Source of the DNA: Micromonospora sp. WMMA1947 | GTDB taxonomy: Bacteria > Actinomycetota > Actinomycetes > Mycobacteriales > Micromonosporaceae | Reading direction: 5' to 3' | NCBI RefSeq assembly: GCF_027497355.1 | Contig: NZ_CP114909.1 | Span: 5,289,001 to 5,353,000, forward strand | Length of the DNA stretch: 64,000 nucleotides | Shown here: positions 16,491-24,899 of the stretch, one piece after another | How positions within the stretch are numbered: the first letter of the stretch is position 1 | Layout of the letters: every line of letters starts with the position of its first letter | The notes under the pieces: generated by a model | Database searches by the model: none | What the model was told of the DNA's origin: nothing | The model's input: only the letters and a program-made list of their open reading frames with translations | Program-made: the position numbers and the translations under genes

Positions 16491-17255
16491 GTGCCGGACC
16501 GTACCGAACTGCCCCACGTCTCGAGCGGCGCCGACGACGCCGTCCGCCCGGGCCCGTCCCGCCGGCCCGTGGAGGCGGTGCTCTTCGACTTCCACGGCAC
16601 CCTCGCCCAGGTGGAGGAGCCGCTGGACTGGGTGCTCGCCGCCGCGGCCGCCTGCGGCGTCGAACTGGACCGGATCCGGGCCACCTCGCTCGCCGACCGG
16701 CTGCTCACCGCCGGGCGTGCCGGTGGCCCGCTGCCGGCGCGGGTGCCGCCCCGGCTGGCCGAGCTGTGGGCCGACCGTGACCTGTACCCGCACGCGCACC
16801 GGGGCGCGTACACCGGGCTGGCCGAGACCGTGGACACCGGCATCGACGGGTTCGCCGACGCGCTCTACGAGCGGGTGCTGGTGCCCGAGGGCTGGGTGCC
16901 GTACCCGGATACGGCACCGGTGCTGGGTGCGCTGCGGTCCGCCGGGGTGAAGGTGGCAGTGGTCAGCAACATCGGCTTCGACCTGCGGCCGCTGTTCGCC
17001 GCCTGGGACCTCGACGCGCTCGTCGACGCGTACGCGCTGTCGTACGAGGTGGGGCGCTGCAAGCCGGACCCGGGCATCTTCCTGCGGGCCTGCGGGATGC
17101 TCGGCGTCGACCCGGAGCGCACCCTCATGGTGGGCGACACCCCGGCCGACGCGGGCGCGGTGGCGGCCGGGTGCGGGGTGCTGGTGCTGCCCTGCGCCGA
17201 CGCGGGCCGCCCGAACGGACTCGGCGCGGTGCTGGACCTGGCCGGGGCCGTCTGA
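16491..17255 (+). CDS. HAD-superfamily hydrolase
   Basis: A 254-residue HAD phosphatase-like enzyme. Motif I is DFHGTL (the second Asp is replaced by His, unusual for the D-x-D motif), motif II lies in VVSNIGFD, motif III Lys in CKPDP and motif IV in VGDTPADAG. The altered motif I lacks the usual acid/base Asp, so phosphatase activity may be reduced or changed. A TAGGGT -10-like element at 16478-16483 lies 7 nt before GTG 16491, so it is probably leaderless. It is divergent from helY. Confidence 0.8.
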   Translation: MPDRTELPHVSSGADDAVRPGPSRRPVEAVLFDFHGTLAQVEEPLDWVLAAAAACGVELDRIRATSLADRLLTAGRAGGPLPARVPPRLAELWADRDLYPHAHRGAYTGLAETVDTGIDGFADALYERVLVPEGWVPYPDTAPVLGALRSAGVKVAVVSNIGFDLRPLFAAWDLDALVDAYALSYEVGRCKPDPGIFLRACGMLGVDPERTLMVGDTPADAGAVAAGCGVLVLPCADAGRPNGLGAVLDLAGAV

Positions 17256-17309
17256 GAACACCCCCCAGCGGCGCAAACGCGTCGCGGCGCACCGGCTACC
17301 GTCAGGGGC

Positions 17310-18302
17310 ATGACCGGTGCCCACCCCTTGCCGCCGCGTGCGCCGGGACGGCTCGGCGGGGTCGCGCTGGTGCTCGGCGGGGCCCTGTCGGTGCAGTTCG
17401 GCTCCGCGCTGGCCGCGCTGCTGTTCCCGCGTACCGGGGTGGCCGGGGCGGTGACGCTGCGGCTGACCATCGGCGCCCTGCTGATGCTCGTGGTCTGCCG
17501 CCCCCGGGTACGCGGGTACGGACGCCGCGACTGGGCCTCGGTGCTGGCGTTCGGGCTGGCCCTGGCCGGCATGAACTCGATCTTCTACCAGGCGATCGAG
17601 CGGATCCCGCTCGGCCCGGCCGTCACCCTGGAGGTGCTCGGGCCGCTGGCGCTGTCGGTGATCGCCGCGCGCCGGGTGGCCGCCTGGTGCTGGGCCGCGC
17701 TGGCACTGGCCGGGGTGGTCCTGCTCGGCCAGGGCGGGTTCGACCGGCTCGACCCGGCCGGCGCCGCCCTGGCCCTCACGGCGGGTGCCATGTGGGCCGC
17801 GTACATCGTCTGCTCGGCGCGCATCGGCGCGCGGTTCCCCGGCGCGGACGGGCTCGCCCTCGCGCTGACCGTCGCGGCGCTGCTGACGCTGCCGTTCGGG
17901 CTGGCCGACGGCGGTGGCCGGCTGGCCGACCCGGTGGTGCTGGGGCTCGGCGCCGGGCTGGCGCTGCTCGCGTCGGTGCTGCCGTACAGCCTGGAGCTGG
18001 CCGCGTTGCGGCGGCTGCCGACGGCGACGTTCGCGGTGATGATGAGCCTCGGACCGGCGATCGCCGCGGTGGCCGGCTGGCTGGTGCTCGGGCAGGCGCT
18101 GCGCCCGGTCGAGGTGCTCGCCATCGCGCTCGTGGTCGCCGCGAGCGCCGGCGCGGTCCGCGCCGCCGCGCCGCCTCCAGCAGCGCCTCCGCCTCCGCCC
18201 GCGCCGCCTTCACCCGCGCCGCCGGCCGTTGCCGGCCCGCCGGGTGCCGCGGATGCGCCGGTGGTCAGCGCAGCAGCCGCAGCGCCGCCGGCACGGCAGT
18301 GA
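17310..18302 (+). CDS. EamA/RhtA-type drug/metabolite transporter
   Basis: A 330-residue membrane protein with about ten helices in two EamA halves, similar to RhtA-type amino-acid exporters (GMNSIFYQAIERIPLG; second half ELAALRRLPTATFAVMMSLGPA). The last 45 residues are a Pro/Ala low-complexity tail encoded where the gene overlaps the convergent lipid kinase by 38 bp. TACCGT at 17297-17302 is 7 nt from the ATG, so it is probably leaderless. The substrate is unknown. Confidence 0.82.
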   Translation: MTGAHPLPPRAPGRLGGVALVLGGALSVQFGSALAALLFPRTGVAGAVTLRLTIGALLMLVVCRPRVRGYGRRDWASVLAFGLALAGMNSIFYQAIERIPLGPAVTLEVLGPLALSVIAARRVAAWCWAALALAGVVLLGQGGFDRLDPAGAALALTAGAMWAAYIVCSARIGARFPGADGLALALTVAALLTLPFGLADGGGRLADPVVLGLGAGLALLASVLPYSLELAALRRLPTATFAVMMSLGPAIAAVAGWLVLGQALRPVEVLAIALVVAASAGAVRAAAPPPAAPPPPPAPPSPAPPAVAGPPGAADAPVVSAAAAAPPARQ

Positions 18303-19182
18303 CGGTCACCGGCAGGTCGAGGGAGCGCTCCCCGTCGGCGTACGTGGTGATGCCCTCGGCGGCCAGCTCCACCGTCCGCGCCCGGTAGACGCGCGCCAGC
18401 GGGTGCGTGACGTGGGTGCCCTGGTAGATCTGCGGCTTGACCCGCATCAGCGTGCGCCTGTCGAACCGTCCGCCCACCACCACGTCCAGCAGGCCGTCGT
18501 GCGGGTCGGCGTCCGGGCAGATCCGCATGCCGCCGCCGTAGCTGGCCGTGTTTCCCACCGCGACCAGCACCGCGTCGACCTCCTGCGCCTGTCCGTCGAG
18601 GACCAGCCGGTAGCGGCGTGGTCGCAGCCGGGCCAGCTCCACCACGATCGCCAGGTCGTACCGGCGGGGGCCGCGCGGCCAGCGCATCCGGTTGGCGCGT
18701 TCGTTGACGATCGCGTCGAAGCCGGCCGCGAGCACCGCCCCGAACCAGCGGTCGGCCTCGCCGGGCCGGGACAGCCGCGCCAGGTCGACCGGGCGGGAAC
18801 GGCCGGCGGCGAGCGCCGCGGTGATCACCTCGACGGCGGCCATGGGGTCGGCCGGGAATCCGGTGTCCACGGCGAAGTCGTTGCCGGTGCCCGCCGGGAC
18901 CGGCCCGAACGGCACGGCGGTGCCGGCGACCGCCTGCAACGCGCGGTGCATCGTGCCGTCGCCGCCCACCGCGACGAGCGCCCCGGCGCCGCCGGCGACC
19001 GCGGCGTGGCACGCCGCCTCCGCCTCCCCGGGGGTACGCGCGCGCAGCAACTCGACCGGGCGGCCCGCTCCGGCGAGGCGCTCCAGGATGCCGGGCAGCA
19101 GACCGCGGTGCCGCCCCCGGCCCGCGGTCGGGTTGGCGAGCACGGCGACGGGGCCGGGCGGGACATGATCGTGCGCGGTCAC
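18265..19182 (-). CDS. Diacylglycerol-kinase-family lipid kinase
   Basis: A 305-residue DAGK catalytic-domain protein (YegS/BmrU type). It shows the ATP-binding GGDGTMHRAL motif, the PAGTGNDFA loop and a C-terminal beta domain (NTASYGGGMRICPDAD; GKxxF-like RCxxV segment absent). Members phosphorylate diacylglycerol or other lipids, or act on sphingosine-like substrates. GTG 19182 or GTG 19191 can serve as start. The 3' end overlaps the convergent permease gene by 38 bp. Confidence 0.85.
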   Translation of the reverse strand: MTAHDHVPPGPVAVLANPTAGRGRHRGLLPGILERLAGAGRPVELLRARTPGEAEAACHAAVAGGAGALVAVGGDGTMHRALQAVAGTAVPFGPVPAGTGNDFAVDTGFPADPMAAVEVITAALAAGRSRPVDLARLSRPGEADRWFGAVLAAGFDAIVNERANRMRWPRGPRRYDLAIVVELARLRPRRYRLVLDGQAQEVDAVLVAVGNTASYGGGMRICPDADPHDGLLDVVVGGRFDRRTLMRVKPQIYQGTHVTHPLARVYRARTVELAAEGITTYADGERSLDLPVTVTAVPAALRLLR

Positions 19183-19252
19183 GGCGAGCACCGTACGGCA
19201 CAGGTCCCGCAGGTCACCAGAGCGACGTCGCGGACATGCGGCCGGCGCACGC

Positions 19253-19287
19253 CGACGGCGCCCGGCAGGGGGTGCCGGGCGCCGTCG
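19253..19287 (-). terminator. Perfect 15-bp stem terminator after the fasciclin gene
   Basis: CGACGGCGCCCGGCA and its exact reverse complement are separated by a 5-nt loop (GGGGG on the plus strand), 11 bp beyond the fasciclin stop. There is no T tract. Confidence 0.75.
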
Positions 19288-19297
19288 CGGGGGTGGT

Positions 19298-19948
19298 TCA
19301 GGGCAGGTCGATCGGGCGCAGCACCCGGTCCACCGCGTGGGCGATCTGCTTGTTGCCCTTGTTGATGTCGTACCGCACCACCTTGGCGTTGCGGTCGCTG
19401 GTGTCGGCGTCGACCAGGCGCACCTGCCGGCCGAACCAGTAGTGCTTCACGTCCACCTCGACGGTGGCGCCGAGCGCGGTGGTCAGGTCCGCGCCGTCGG
19501 CCTTCAGCGCCGCCTTGCGGTCGATCGTCGCGCCGGGCACGACGTGGTAGAGCAGGACATCCTCCACGGTGTCCACGCCGAGGCCGGCGACCGCGTCGAA
19601 CGCGGCCTTCTCGCCCGGCAGCTTCTTCGCGGCGGTGATGTCCCGGACCAGCTCGCGGAACGCGTAGTCGTTCGGCACGAACGCGGTGAGCGCGACGTTG
19701 CCGTCGGTGAGCACCTTCACCGGCGAGTCCGGCTTGGCCTGCAGCACCGTCAGGACCGCCTTCGTGAGCACGTCGAAGTCCCACGGGTTGCGGTCGAAGC
19801 CGCTCTTGTCCGCGGTGAGCACGGCGGCCAGCGACCGCGTACCCGGCTGCTTGGCGCCGGCCTGGGCGGGCACGGCGACGGCGGTGGTGGCCACCGCCGC
19901 GGCCGTGGCGCCCACGGCGAGCCGGGCGGCGAGACGAGCGATGTTCAT
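19298..19948 (-). CDS. Secreted fasciclin (FAS1)-domain protein
   Basis: A 216-residue exported protein: Sec-type signal (about 1-30, ending VPAQA-GA) and one FAS1 domain. The domain has the H1 motif (VALTAFVPNDYAFRELV) and the later YHVVPG segment, as in MPT70/MPB83-like proteins. FAS1 domains mediate adhesion at the cell surface. I chose ATG 19948, which starts the basic signal region (MNIARLAARL), over the upstream in-frame GTG 19999. It sits downstream of a predicted lipoprotein on the same strand with a 110-bp gap. Confidence 0.88.
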   Translation of the reverse strand: MNIARLAARLAVGATAAAVATTAVAVPAQAGAKQPGTRSLAAVLTADKSGFDRNPWDFDVLTKAVLTVLQAKPDSPVKVLTDGNVALTAFVPNDYAFRELVRDITAAKKLPGEKAAFDAVAGLGVDTVEDVLLYHVVPGATIDRKAALKADGADLTTALGATVEVDVKHYWFGRQVRLVDADTSDRNAKVVRYDINKGNKQIAHAVDRVLRPIDLP

Positions 19949-20058
19949 CGGGGAGCCTTTCGTCGAAGCGACCAGGTCCGTGACTGTCGTCACGACCATT
20001 GCTTCGCCCGCACCGTCCCCGGTGGATGCAGCCGGATCGACGCGTTTTCGCGGCCGCC

Positions 20059-20757
20059 TCAGCGCACCACCAGCCGCTTGCTGACCGACGGCACGCCGTC
20101 GCCCTTGACCTTCAGCGACCAGTCCCCGGCCGCGCCGAGCGTCACCACCGTCTCGGCGGTGCCGTTCGCCTCGGCCTTCATCTCGGCGACCCGCTTGCCG
20201 TCGGGGTTGAGCACGTACAGCGTCCGGGCTCCGGCGGTCTTGTTCGTCACCTTGAACGCGAGCTTCTCGCCGGGCTCGGCGATCAGGGCGTCCACACCGG
20301 TCATCGCGTCGTCGGTCAGCTCGATGGCCACCGACCGGTCGTAGGCCACCTCGGCCGCGGCGCTGGCGAGGTTGCCGTCGTCCGACACGGTGATCTTCGT
20401 GCGCACGCCGTCGCCCTGCCGGCCGGGCTTGCAGGCCACCTCGTACGTGCCGGTCTGCAGCGAGGCACGCAGGTCGCCGGTGCGGCCCGCCGGCACGTCC
20501 GCGACCTCGGCGATCACCTTGGTGAAGGCGTCACCCTCCCGGCCGTAGACGTAGACGCCGGTGGCCTGCTGACCCCGGTTGGTCACGGTGAAGGTGACAG
20601 TGCCCGGGGTGAACAGCGTGGTGGTGACCTCGCAACTGGTGTCGGTGGCGGTCACCGGCACCTGCTGGCCTTTCGGCGCGGGCTCGTCGTCACCGCAGGC
20701 GGTGAGCGCGGTGGCCGCGCAGAGGAGGGTCAGGACGGCGGCGGTACGGCTCTTCAT
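20059..20757 (-). CDS. Predicted lipoprotein with two cupredoxin-like domains
   Basis: A 232-residue lipoprotein: signal peptide with lipobox L-T-A-C, then two beta-sandwich repeats (about 35-120 and 130-232) that resemble the EfeO-type cupredoxin_1 domain without the peptidase part. Clear copper ligands (His/Cys/Met cluster) are not evident, so metal binding is doubtful. The start is ATG 20757 at MKSRTAAVL; the longer frame from 20820 lacks a signal. It is probably anchored outside the membrane. The function is not known. Confidence 0.7.
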   Translation of the reverse strand: MKSRTAAVLTLLCAATALTACGDDEPAPKGQQVPVTATDTSCEVTTTLFTPGTVTFTVTNRGQQATGVYVYGREGDAFTKVIAEVADVPAGRTGDLRASLQTGTYEVACKPGRQGDGVRTKITVSDDGNLASAAAEVAYDRSVAIELTDDAMTGVDALIAEPGEKLAFKVTNKTAGARTLYVLNPDGKRVAEMKAEANGTAETVVTLGAAGDWSLKVKGDGVPSVSKRLVVR

Positions 20758-20941
20758 CGGGTTCTCCGGTGCACAGGTCAGACGGGCTGACCGGAACGGG
20801 GCGCCGACGCACCCCGGCACACCGCCCGGGGGGCTCGGCGGAGTCAGCAGAGTCTAAGCGCGTACGGCGTCCCGGCAAGGCCCGAGGGCGACCCGATGTG
20901 CCCGCGCACCGGGCGATCCGCGCGACCGGCATGATGGCGGC

Positions 20942-21826
20942 ATGCGGCTGGTCTCCCTGCTCCCCTCCGCCACCGAGATCGTGTACGCGCTCGGTCTCGG
21001 CGACGACCTCGTCGGCGTCACCTTCGAGTGCGAGGTGCCCCCGGCGTACCGGTCGGGCACCACTGTGGTCGTCGGCGGCCGGGACACCCGGGGCATGAGT
21101 CCCGGCGACATCGACGCGTACGTCAAGGCGCAGGTCGCGGCCGGCGCGGACCTCTACACGCTGCACTCCGGGGCGCTGGCCGGGCTGGACCCGGACCTGA
21201 TCCTCACCCAGGACCTGTGCCGCGTCTGCGCGCTGCCCTCGGGCCGGGTCGCCGACGCGGTGGCGCACCTGGGGTGCCGGGCGGACGTGCTGTCGCTGGA
21301 CCCGTACACCCTGGACGACGTGCTGGAGTCGATCCGGGCGGTGGGCGCGGCGGCCCGGGTGCCGGATCGCGCGGAGGCCCTCGTCGACGGCCTGTGGGCC
21401 CGGCTCGCGGCGGTCCGTGCGGCGGTGGCGGGCCGGCCCCGGCCACGGGTCGCGGTGGTCGAATGGGTGGACCCGCCGTTCGGCGCCGGGCACTGGATTC
21501 CCGACCTGGTCGACGTGGCAGGCGGTGAGCCGGTGGGCACCCACCGCGGCGCCCGGTCCGGCCCGACCACCTGGGAGGCGCTGCGAGCGGCTCGCCCCGA
21601 GGTGGTGCTGGTGGCGCCGTGCGGGTTCCGTCTCGACAGCGCCGCCGAGCAGGCCTCCGCGGTGGCCGGGCACTTCCCCGGCGCACAGGTGTGGGCGCTG
21701 GACGCGGACGGGCTGATCGTGCGCGCCGCCCCCCGCCTGGTAGACGGCGCCGAAACGATAGCCGCCATCCTCCACCCCGACGCGGTCCCCGCCGCCCCGC
21801 CCGAAGCAGCCCGCCGCATCACCTGA
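20942..21826 (+). CDS. BtuF-like cobalamin-binding protein without signal peptide
   Basis: A 294-residue periplasmic-binding-protein-like fold of the BtuF class. It begins directly with the mature strand MRLVSLLPSATEIVYALGL and contains VGGRDTRGM, LTQDLCRVCALP and VVEWVDPPFGAGHW. True ABC receptors carry a signal or lipobox; none is present, and no btuC/btuD genes are near. It may therefore be a cytoplasmic corrinoid-binding protein of the kind common in genomes outside enterics. Specificity is inferred. Confidence 0.78.
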   Translation: MRLVSLLPSATEIVYALGLGDDLVGVTFECEVPPAYRSGTTVVVGGRDTRGMSPGDIDAYVKAQVAAGADLYTLHSGALAGLDPDLILTQDLCRVCALPSGRVADAVAHLGCRADVLSLDPYTLDDVLESIRAVGAAARVPDRAEALVDGLWARLAAVRAAVAGRPRPRVAVVEWVDPPFGAGHWIPDLVDVAGGEPVGTHRGARSGPTTWEALRAARPEVVLVAPCGFRLDSAAEQASAVAGHFPGAQVWALDADGLIVRAAPRLVDGAETIAAILHPDAVPAAPPEAARRIT

Positions 21827-21887
21827 CCCCCGCCCCGCCCCCGCCCCGCCCCCGGCCCCGGCCCCGGCCCGGCCCGGCCCGGCCCCG
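21827..21887. repeat. GC-only low-complexity tract
   Basis: About 60 bp of CCCCG/GGCCC simple repeats directly follow the BtuF-like gene. They end where the dispersed GATCTTGCACTT repeat begins. Confidence 0.8.
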
Positions 21888-21921
21888 GCGATCTTGCACT
21901 TCCTGCCCGGGCAAAGTACGG
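21887..21921 (+). repeat. Dispersed GATCTTGCACTT repeat, copy A
   Basis: The sequence CGATCTTGCACTTC, then CTGCCCGGGCAAAGTACG, matches the site rebuilt from the flanks of the IS110 element (CGATCTTGCACTTC, then GCGCCCCGGCAAACGG) and the cluster at 61.09-61.31 kb. It is a small intergenic repeat family. The rest of 21922-22057 shows no gene. Confidence 0.7.
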
Positions 21922-22057
21922 AAACCGGTCATCCGAGGGGCAGCAAGTCCATGATCAACGTAAGGGCGGGCCGTCGCGCGGGCATCGAGTTCAAGGTTGG
22001 CGGAGGGCAGGGTGCCGGGTCCTCGGCGCGGCGGCGAGGGGCGGCTGCGGAAACGCG

Positions 22058-22090
22058 GACGCCGTCCCCGTGTGGCGGGGACGGCGTCCG
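22058..22090 (-). terminator. Perfect 14-bp stem terminator after tatC
   Basis: GGACGCCGTCCCCG and CGGGGACGGCGTCC are separated by 5 nt, 18 bp downstream of the tatC stop. The stem is GC-rich with no T tract. Confidence 0.75.
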
Positions 22091-22107
22091 GACGTGCGCG
22101 GGGTCGG

Positions 22108-23061
22108 TCAGGTCATGTCGTCGAAGCGGCGCTCGATCGGCCTCGGGGCGGCGACCGGTTCGGGCGCGCCGATCGGCTCGGACGCCTCGATTCGGCCTCC
22201 GGCGGGCACCGGCTCGGTCGACAGGTCAAGCGGTGACACCTCGTCGTCGGCGATGCCGGCGTAGGTCTCACGCCCGCGACCGCGCCGCCTGTCGTTGAGG
22301 AACGCCACCCCCACCGCGGCGAAGTAGAGCAAGCAGAGACAGATCGCCAGCGCCGTCATGCCGAACGGGTCGGGCGTCGGCGTGACCACCGCGGCGAACG
22401 CGAAGAACACGAACACCGCCACCCGCCACCAGCTCAGCAGCCGCTTGGCGCTGGCCAGGCCGACAAAGTTGAGCATCAGCACGATCAGCGGGAACTCGAA
22501 CGCCACCCCGAACAGCAGGATCAGGTTCGTGACGAACGAGATGTAGCGGGTCACCTCGAGGTTGGTCGAGATGTCGTCGCCGGAGACGTTGAGCAGGAAC
22601 TCCAGTCCCTTGGTGGTGACGAAGAACGCCAGCACCGCGCCGGCCGCGAACAGCGGGGCCGCCAGGGCGGTGAAGACGTACGCGTAGCGCCGCTCGTGCC
22701 GGTGCAGGCCGGGCGCGATGAACGCCCAGAGCTGGTAGAGCCAGATCGGCGCGGCGATGATCAGACCGACCCAGAGACCGATCTTGAGGTTCAGCAGGAA
22801 GACGTCGGCGACGCCGAGCTGCACGAACAGGCACTTGCCGGTTTCCGGATCGATCGACTGCGGCAGGTCGCAGTAGGGCTTCGACAGCAACGTCCGGACC
22901 GGCGTGGCCAGCCAGATGCCGAAGCCGAAGCCGACCAGGATCGCCAGCGACGCCCGGAACAGCCGATTACGTAGCTCACGGATGTGCTCCATGAGCGTCA
23001 TCGAGCCGTCGGCGGCCCGCGCGAAGTTGCTCGGGCCGCGCTTCTTCAACCCGAAGGCCAC
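22108..23061 (-). CDS. tatC: Twin-arginine translocase subunit TatC
   Basis: A 317-residue membrane protein with six helices. Conserved family segments include MTLMEHIRELRNRLF at the start, FIAPGLHRHERRY, GVAFEFPLIVLML and AVVTPTPDPFGM. TatC recognises twin-arginine signals such as that on the GH5 cellulase in this window. A cytoplasmic tail of about 60 residues is rich in Glu and Pro. It starts with GTG 23061, 21 bp after tatA, so the two form one operon, with pafC-pafB upstream as usual in actinobacteria. Confidence 0.95.
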   Translation of the reverse strand: MAFGLKKRGPSNFARAADGSMTLMEHIRELRNRLFRASLAILVGFGFGIWLATPVRTLLSKPYCDLPQSIDPETGKCLFVQLGVADVFLLNLKIGLWVGLIIAAPIWLYQLWAFIAPGLHRHERRYAYVFTALAAPLFAAGAVLAFFVTTKGLEFLLNVSGDDISTNLEVTRYISFVTNLILLFGVAFEFPLIVLMLNFVGLASAKRLLSWWRVAVFVFFAFAAVVTPTPDPFGMTALAICLCLLYFAAVGVAFLNDRRRGRGRETYAGIADDEVSPLDLSTEPVPAGGRIEASEPIGAPEPVAAPRPIERRFDDMT

Positions 23062-23082
23062 GGTGGTTGGGGCCCTCTCGGA

Positions 23083-23415
23083 TCAGTTCTCGCGGACGCG
23101 CTGCACCGGGTCGGCCGGCGGGGCCATGGGCTGCTGCGGCTGCGGGGCGTACGGCTGCTGCGTGTACTGCTGCTGGCCCGGGGCGTACGGCTGCCCCTGC
23201 ACCGGCTGCTGCGGCGAAAGCGGCTGGTAGCCGGCCTGCGCGTCGGCCTTCTCGGCGAGGTCGCGGTCGTCGTCGTGCAGGCTCTTGGTCTCCGCCTTGA
23301 TGATCCGCAGCGAACGGCCCAGCGAGCGGGCCGCGTCGGGGAGCCGCTTCGCGCCGAACAGCAGGATCAGCACGACCACGAGTACGGCGATGTGCCACGG
23401 CTTGAGGGCACCCAT
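23083..23415 (-). CDS. tatA: Twin-arginine translocase subunit TatA
   Basis: A 110-residue TatA/E protein: one N-terminal helix (PWHIAVLVVVLILLFGAKRLPDAA), an amphipathic helix (RSLGRSLRIIKAETKSL) and a Gln/Pro/Tyr-rich tail. It forms the translocation pore with TatC, encoded 21 bp downstream. A 217-bp gap separates it from the preceding small membrane-protein gene and probably holds its own promoter; I see no clear consensus there. Confidence 0.95.
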   Translation of the reverse strand: MGALKPWHIAVLVVVLILLFGAKRLPDAARSLGRSLRIIKAETKSLHDDDRDLAEKADAQAGYQPLSPQQPVQGQPYAPGQQQYTQQPYAPQPQQPMAPPADPVQRVREN

Positions 23416-23632
23416 GGGAAGCTCCAGTCGCTCTGTGTCGGTGAGGGGTGGTCGTCGCCCATCGTACGTGTGTCGCAGCGGCTTGCCACCCCCGCGGGCC
23501 TGCCGGTGCGGGCCCGATCGGTGAAGTTTCGACCAACCCGAAGTGTCCCGTCAACCGTCCAGGTCCGCGCATTTCTGCGCGCAACCGCCCGGTTACGCGC
23601 AAACGACGCTCACCCGGGCCGACGGTCGTCGA

Positions 23633-23881
23633 TCAGTCGCTGCGCTTGGCCTTGATCAACGCGATCCGCTCCTGCGCGAGCATCGACCGCTCCTGGAGCG
23701 ACTCGGCCCGCGCCTGCAACTGCTCGGCGGCCGACCGCAGCGACTCCGCCTCGGCCGCCCGGCGCTGCAGTGCCAGCGCGGAACGGCGCAGACCGGGCAG
23801 GCGGCTCACCACCGGACGAATCGCCAGGGCCAGTACGACCAGCGCGAACAGCACGACCCCGAGCACGATCCACTTCACCAC
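23633..23881 (-). CDS. Small membrane protein with coiled-coil tail
   Basis: An 82-residue protein: one N-terminal transmembrane helix (about 2-21), then an almost continuous heptad-rich helix (LQRRAAEAESLRSAAEQLQ...) to the end. It lies 10 bp after pafC, so it is probably co-transcribed with pafBC. No function is known. Confidence 0.65.
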   Translation of the reverse strand: MVKWIVLGVVLFALVVLALAIRPVVSRLPGLRRSALALQRRAAEAESLRSAAEQLQARAESLQERSMLAQERIALIKAKRSD

Positions 23882-23891
23882 GGCGGTCAGC

Positions 23892-24899
23892 CTATCGGGT
23901 GACGCCGGCGGCCGCCGGGTCGGCGCTGCCGGTCGGGGTGGCGTACGCGTCGAGCGCGGCCACGGCCTGGGCGCGTACCTGCTCGGCCAGCTCGGCCGGC
24001 GCCACCACCGTCACCTCCGGGCCCAGCCCGAGCACGAACCGCCGGGCCCATCCGATGTCGGTGACGCGCAGCGACACCAGCCACTGCTCGCCGTCGGCCT
24101 CGACCCGCTCGCACGGGTAGTACTCGGTGATCCACCGCTCGCCCCGCCCGATCCGCAGCGTGATCAGCGGCAGGTCAGCCGACGGACGGAACACGCCGTC
24201 GCGCAGATCGTGCGGGCGGGCCTGCGGCGGCACCACCGCCTGCTCCGGCAGCTCGGTCACCGCGTCGATGCGGTCGGCCCGGAAGAGCCGCACGCCCTCG
24301 GCGCGGCGGCACCACGCCTCCACGTAGGCCCGGCCGCCGACCATCAGCATCCGCAGCGGGTCGATGGTGCGTTCGGTGGTCTCGTCCCGGGCCGCCGTGT
24401 AGTAGGTGATCCGCAGCGCCCGGCCGCGCTCGACGGCGGCGCGCAGCTCGCGTACCCGTGCGCTGTCTCCGGGCAGGCGGACCTCGACCGGCGCTCCGGC
24501 CAGGTCACCGGCGGCGTTCTCGATCTTGGCCAGCGCCCGCTCGACCGCTTCCCGGTTGGCCACGCCGGGCGTCTCGGCGATCATCCGCAGCGCCACCACC
24601 AGGGCCAGGGCCTCGTCCGGGGTGAGCCGCAGCGGCCGGTCGATGCCGGCGTCGTAGGTGATGGTCACCCGGTCGCCGTCGAACGCCATGTCGATCAGGT
24701 CGCCGGGGCCGTAGCCGGGCAGCCCGCACACCCAGAGCAGTTCCAGGTCCTCCCGGAGCTGCTTCTCGGTCACCCCGAGGTCGTGCGCCGCCTCGGCGAT
24801 CTCGATGCCGGGGCGGGCCAGCAGGTAGGGCACCAGGTTGAGCAGCCGGGCCAGCCGGTCGGCGGAGGCACGGCCCGCGCGGGCCGCCGGGCGGGTCAC
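23892..24899 (-). CDS. pafC: PafC: WYL-domain transcriptional regulator
   Basis: A 335-residue regulator: N-terminal winged helix (RLARLLNLVPYLLARPG...), central WYL domain with RALRITYYTAARDE and a C-terminal WCX domain. With PafB it forms the heterodimeric activator of the mycobacterial LexA/RecA-independent DNA-damage response; single-stranded nucleic-acid sensing by WYL is the accepted model. The GTG 24899 start overlaps the pafB stop (GTGA). Binding sites with the PafBC -26 motif were not searched. Confidence 0.93.
   Translation of the reverse strand: MTRPAARAGRASADRLARLLNLVPYLLARPGIEIAEAAHDLGVTEKQLREDLELLWVCGLPGYGPGDLIDMAFDGDRVTITYDAGIDRPLRLTPDEALALVVALRMIAETPGVANREAVERALAKIENAAGDLAGAPVEVRLPGDSARVRELRAAVERGRALRITYYTAARDETTERTIDPLRMLMVGGRAYVEAWCRRAEGVRLFRADRIDAVTELPEQAVVPPQARPHDLRDGVFRPSADLPLITLRIGRGERWITEYYPCERVEADGEQWLVSLRVTDIGWARRFVLGLGPEVTVVAPAELAEQVRAQAVAALDAYATPTGSADPAAAGVTR

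Noticed and set aside
21827..21887. The GC tract as a CRISPR or minisatellite
   Set aside because: Units are irregular and 4-7 bp long, with no spacers; it is simple low-complexity DNA.
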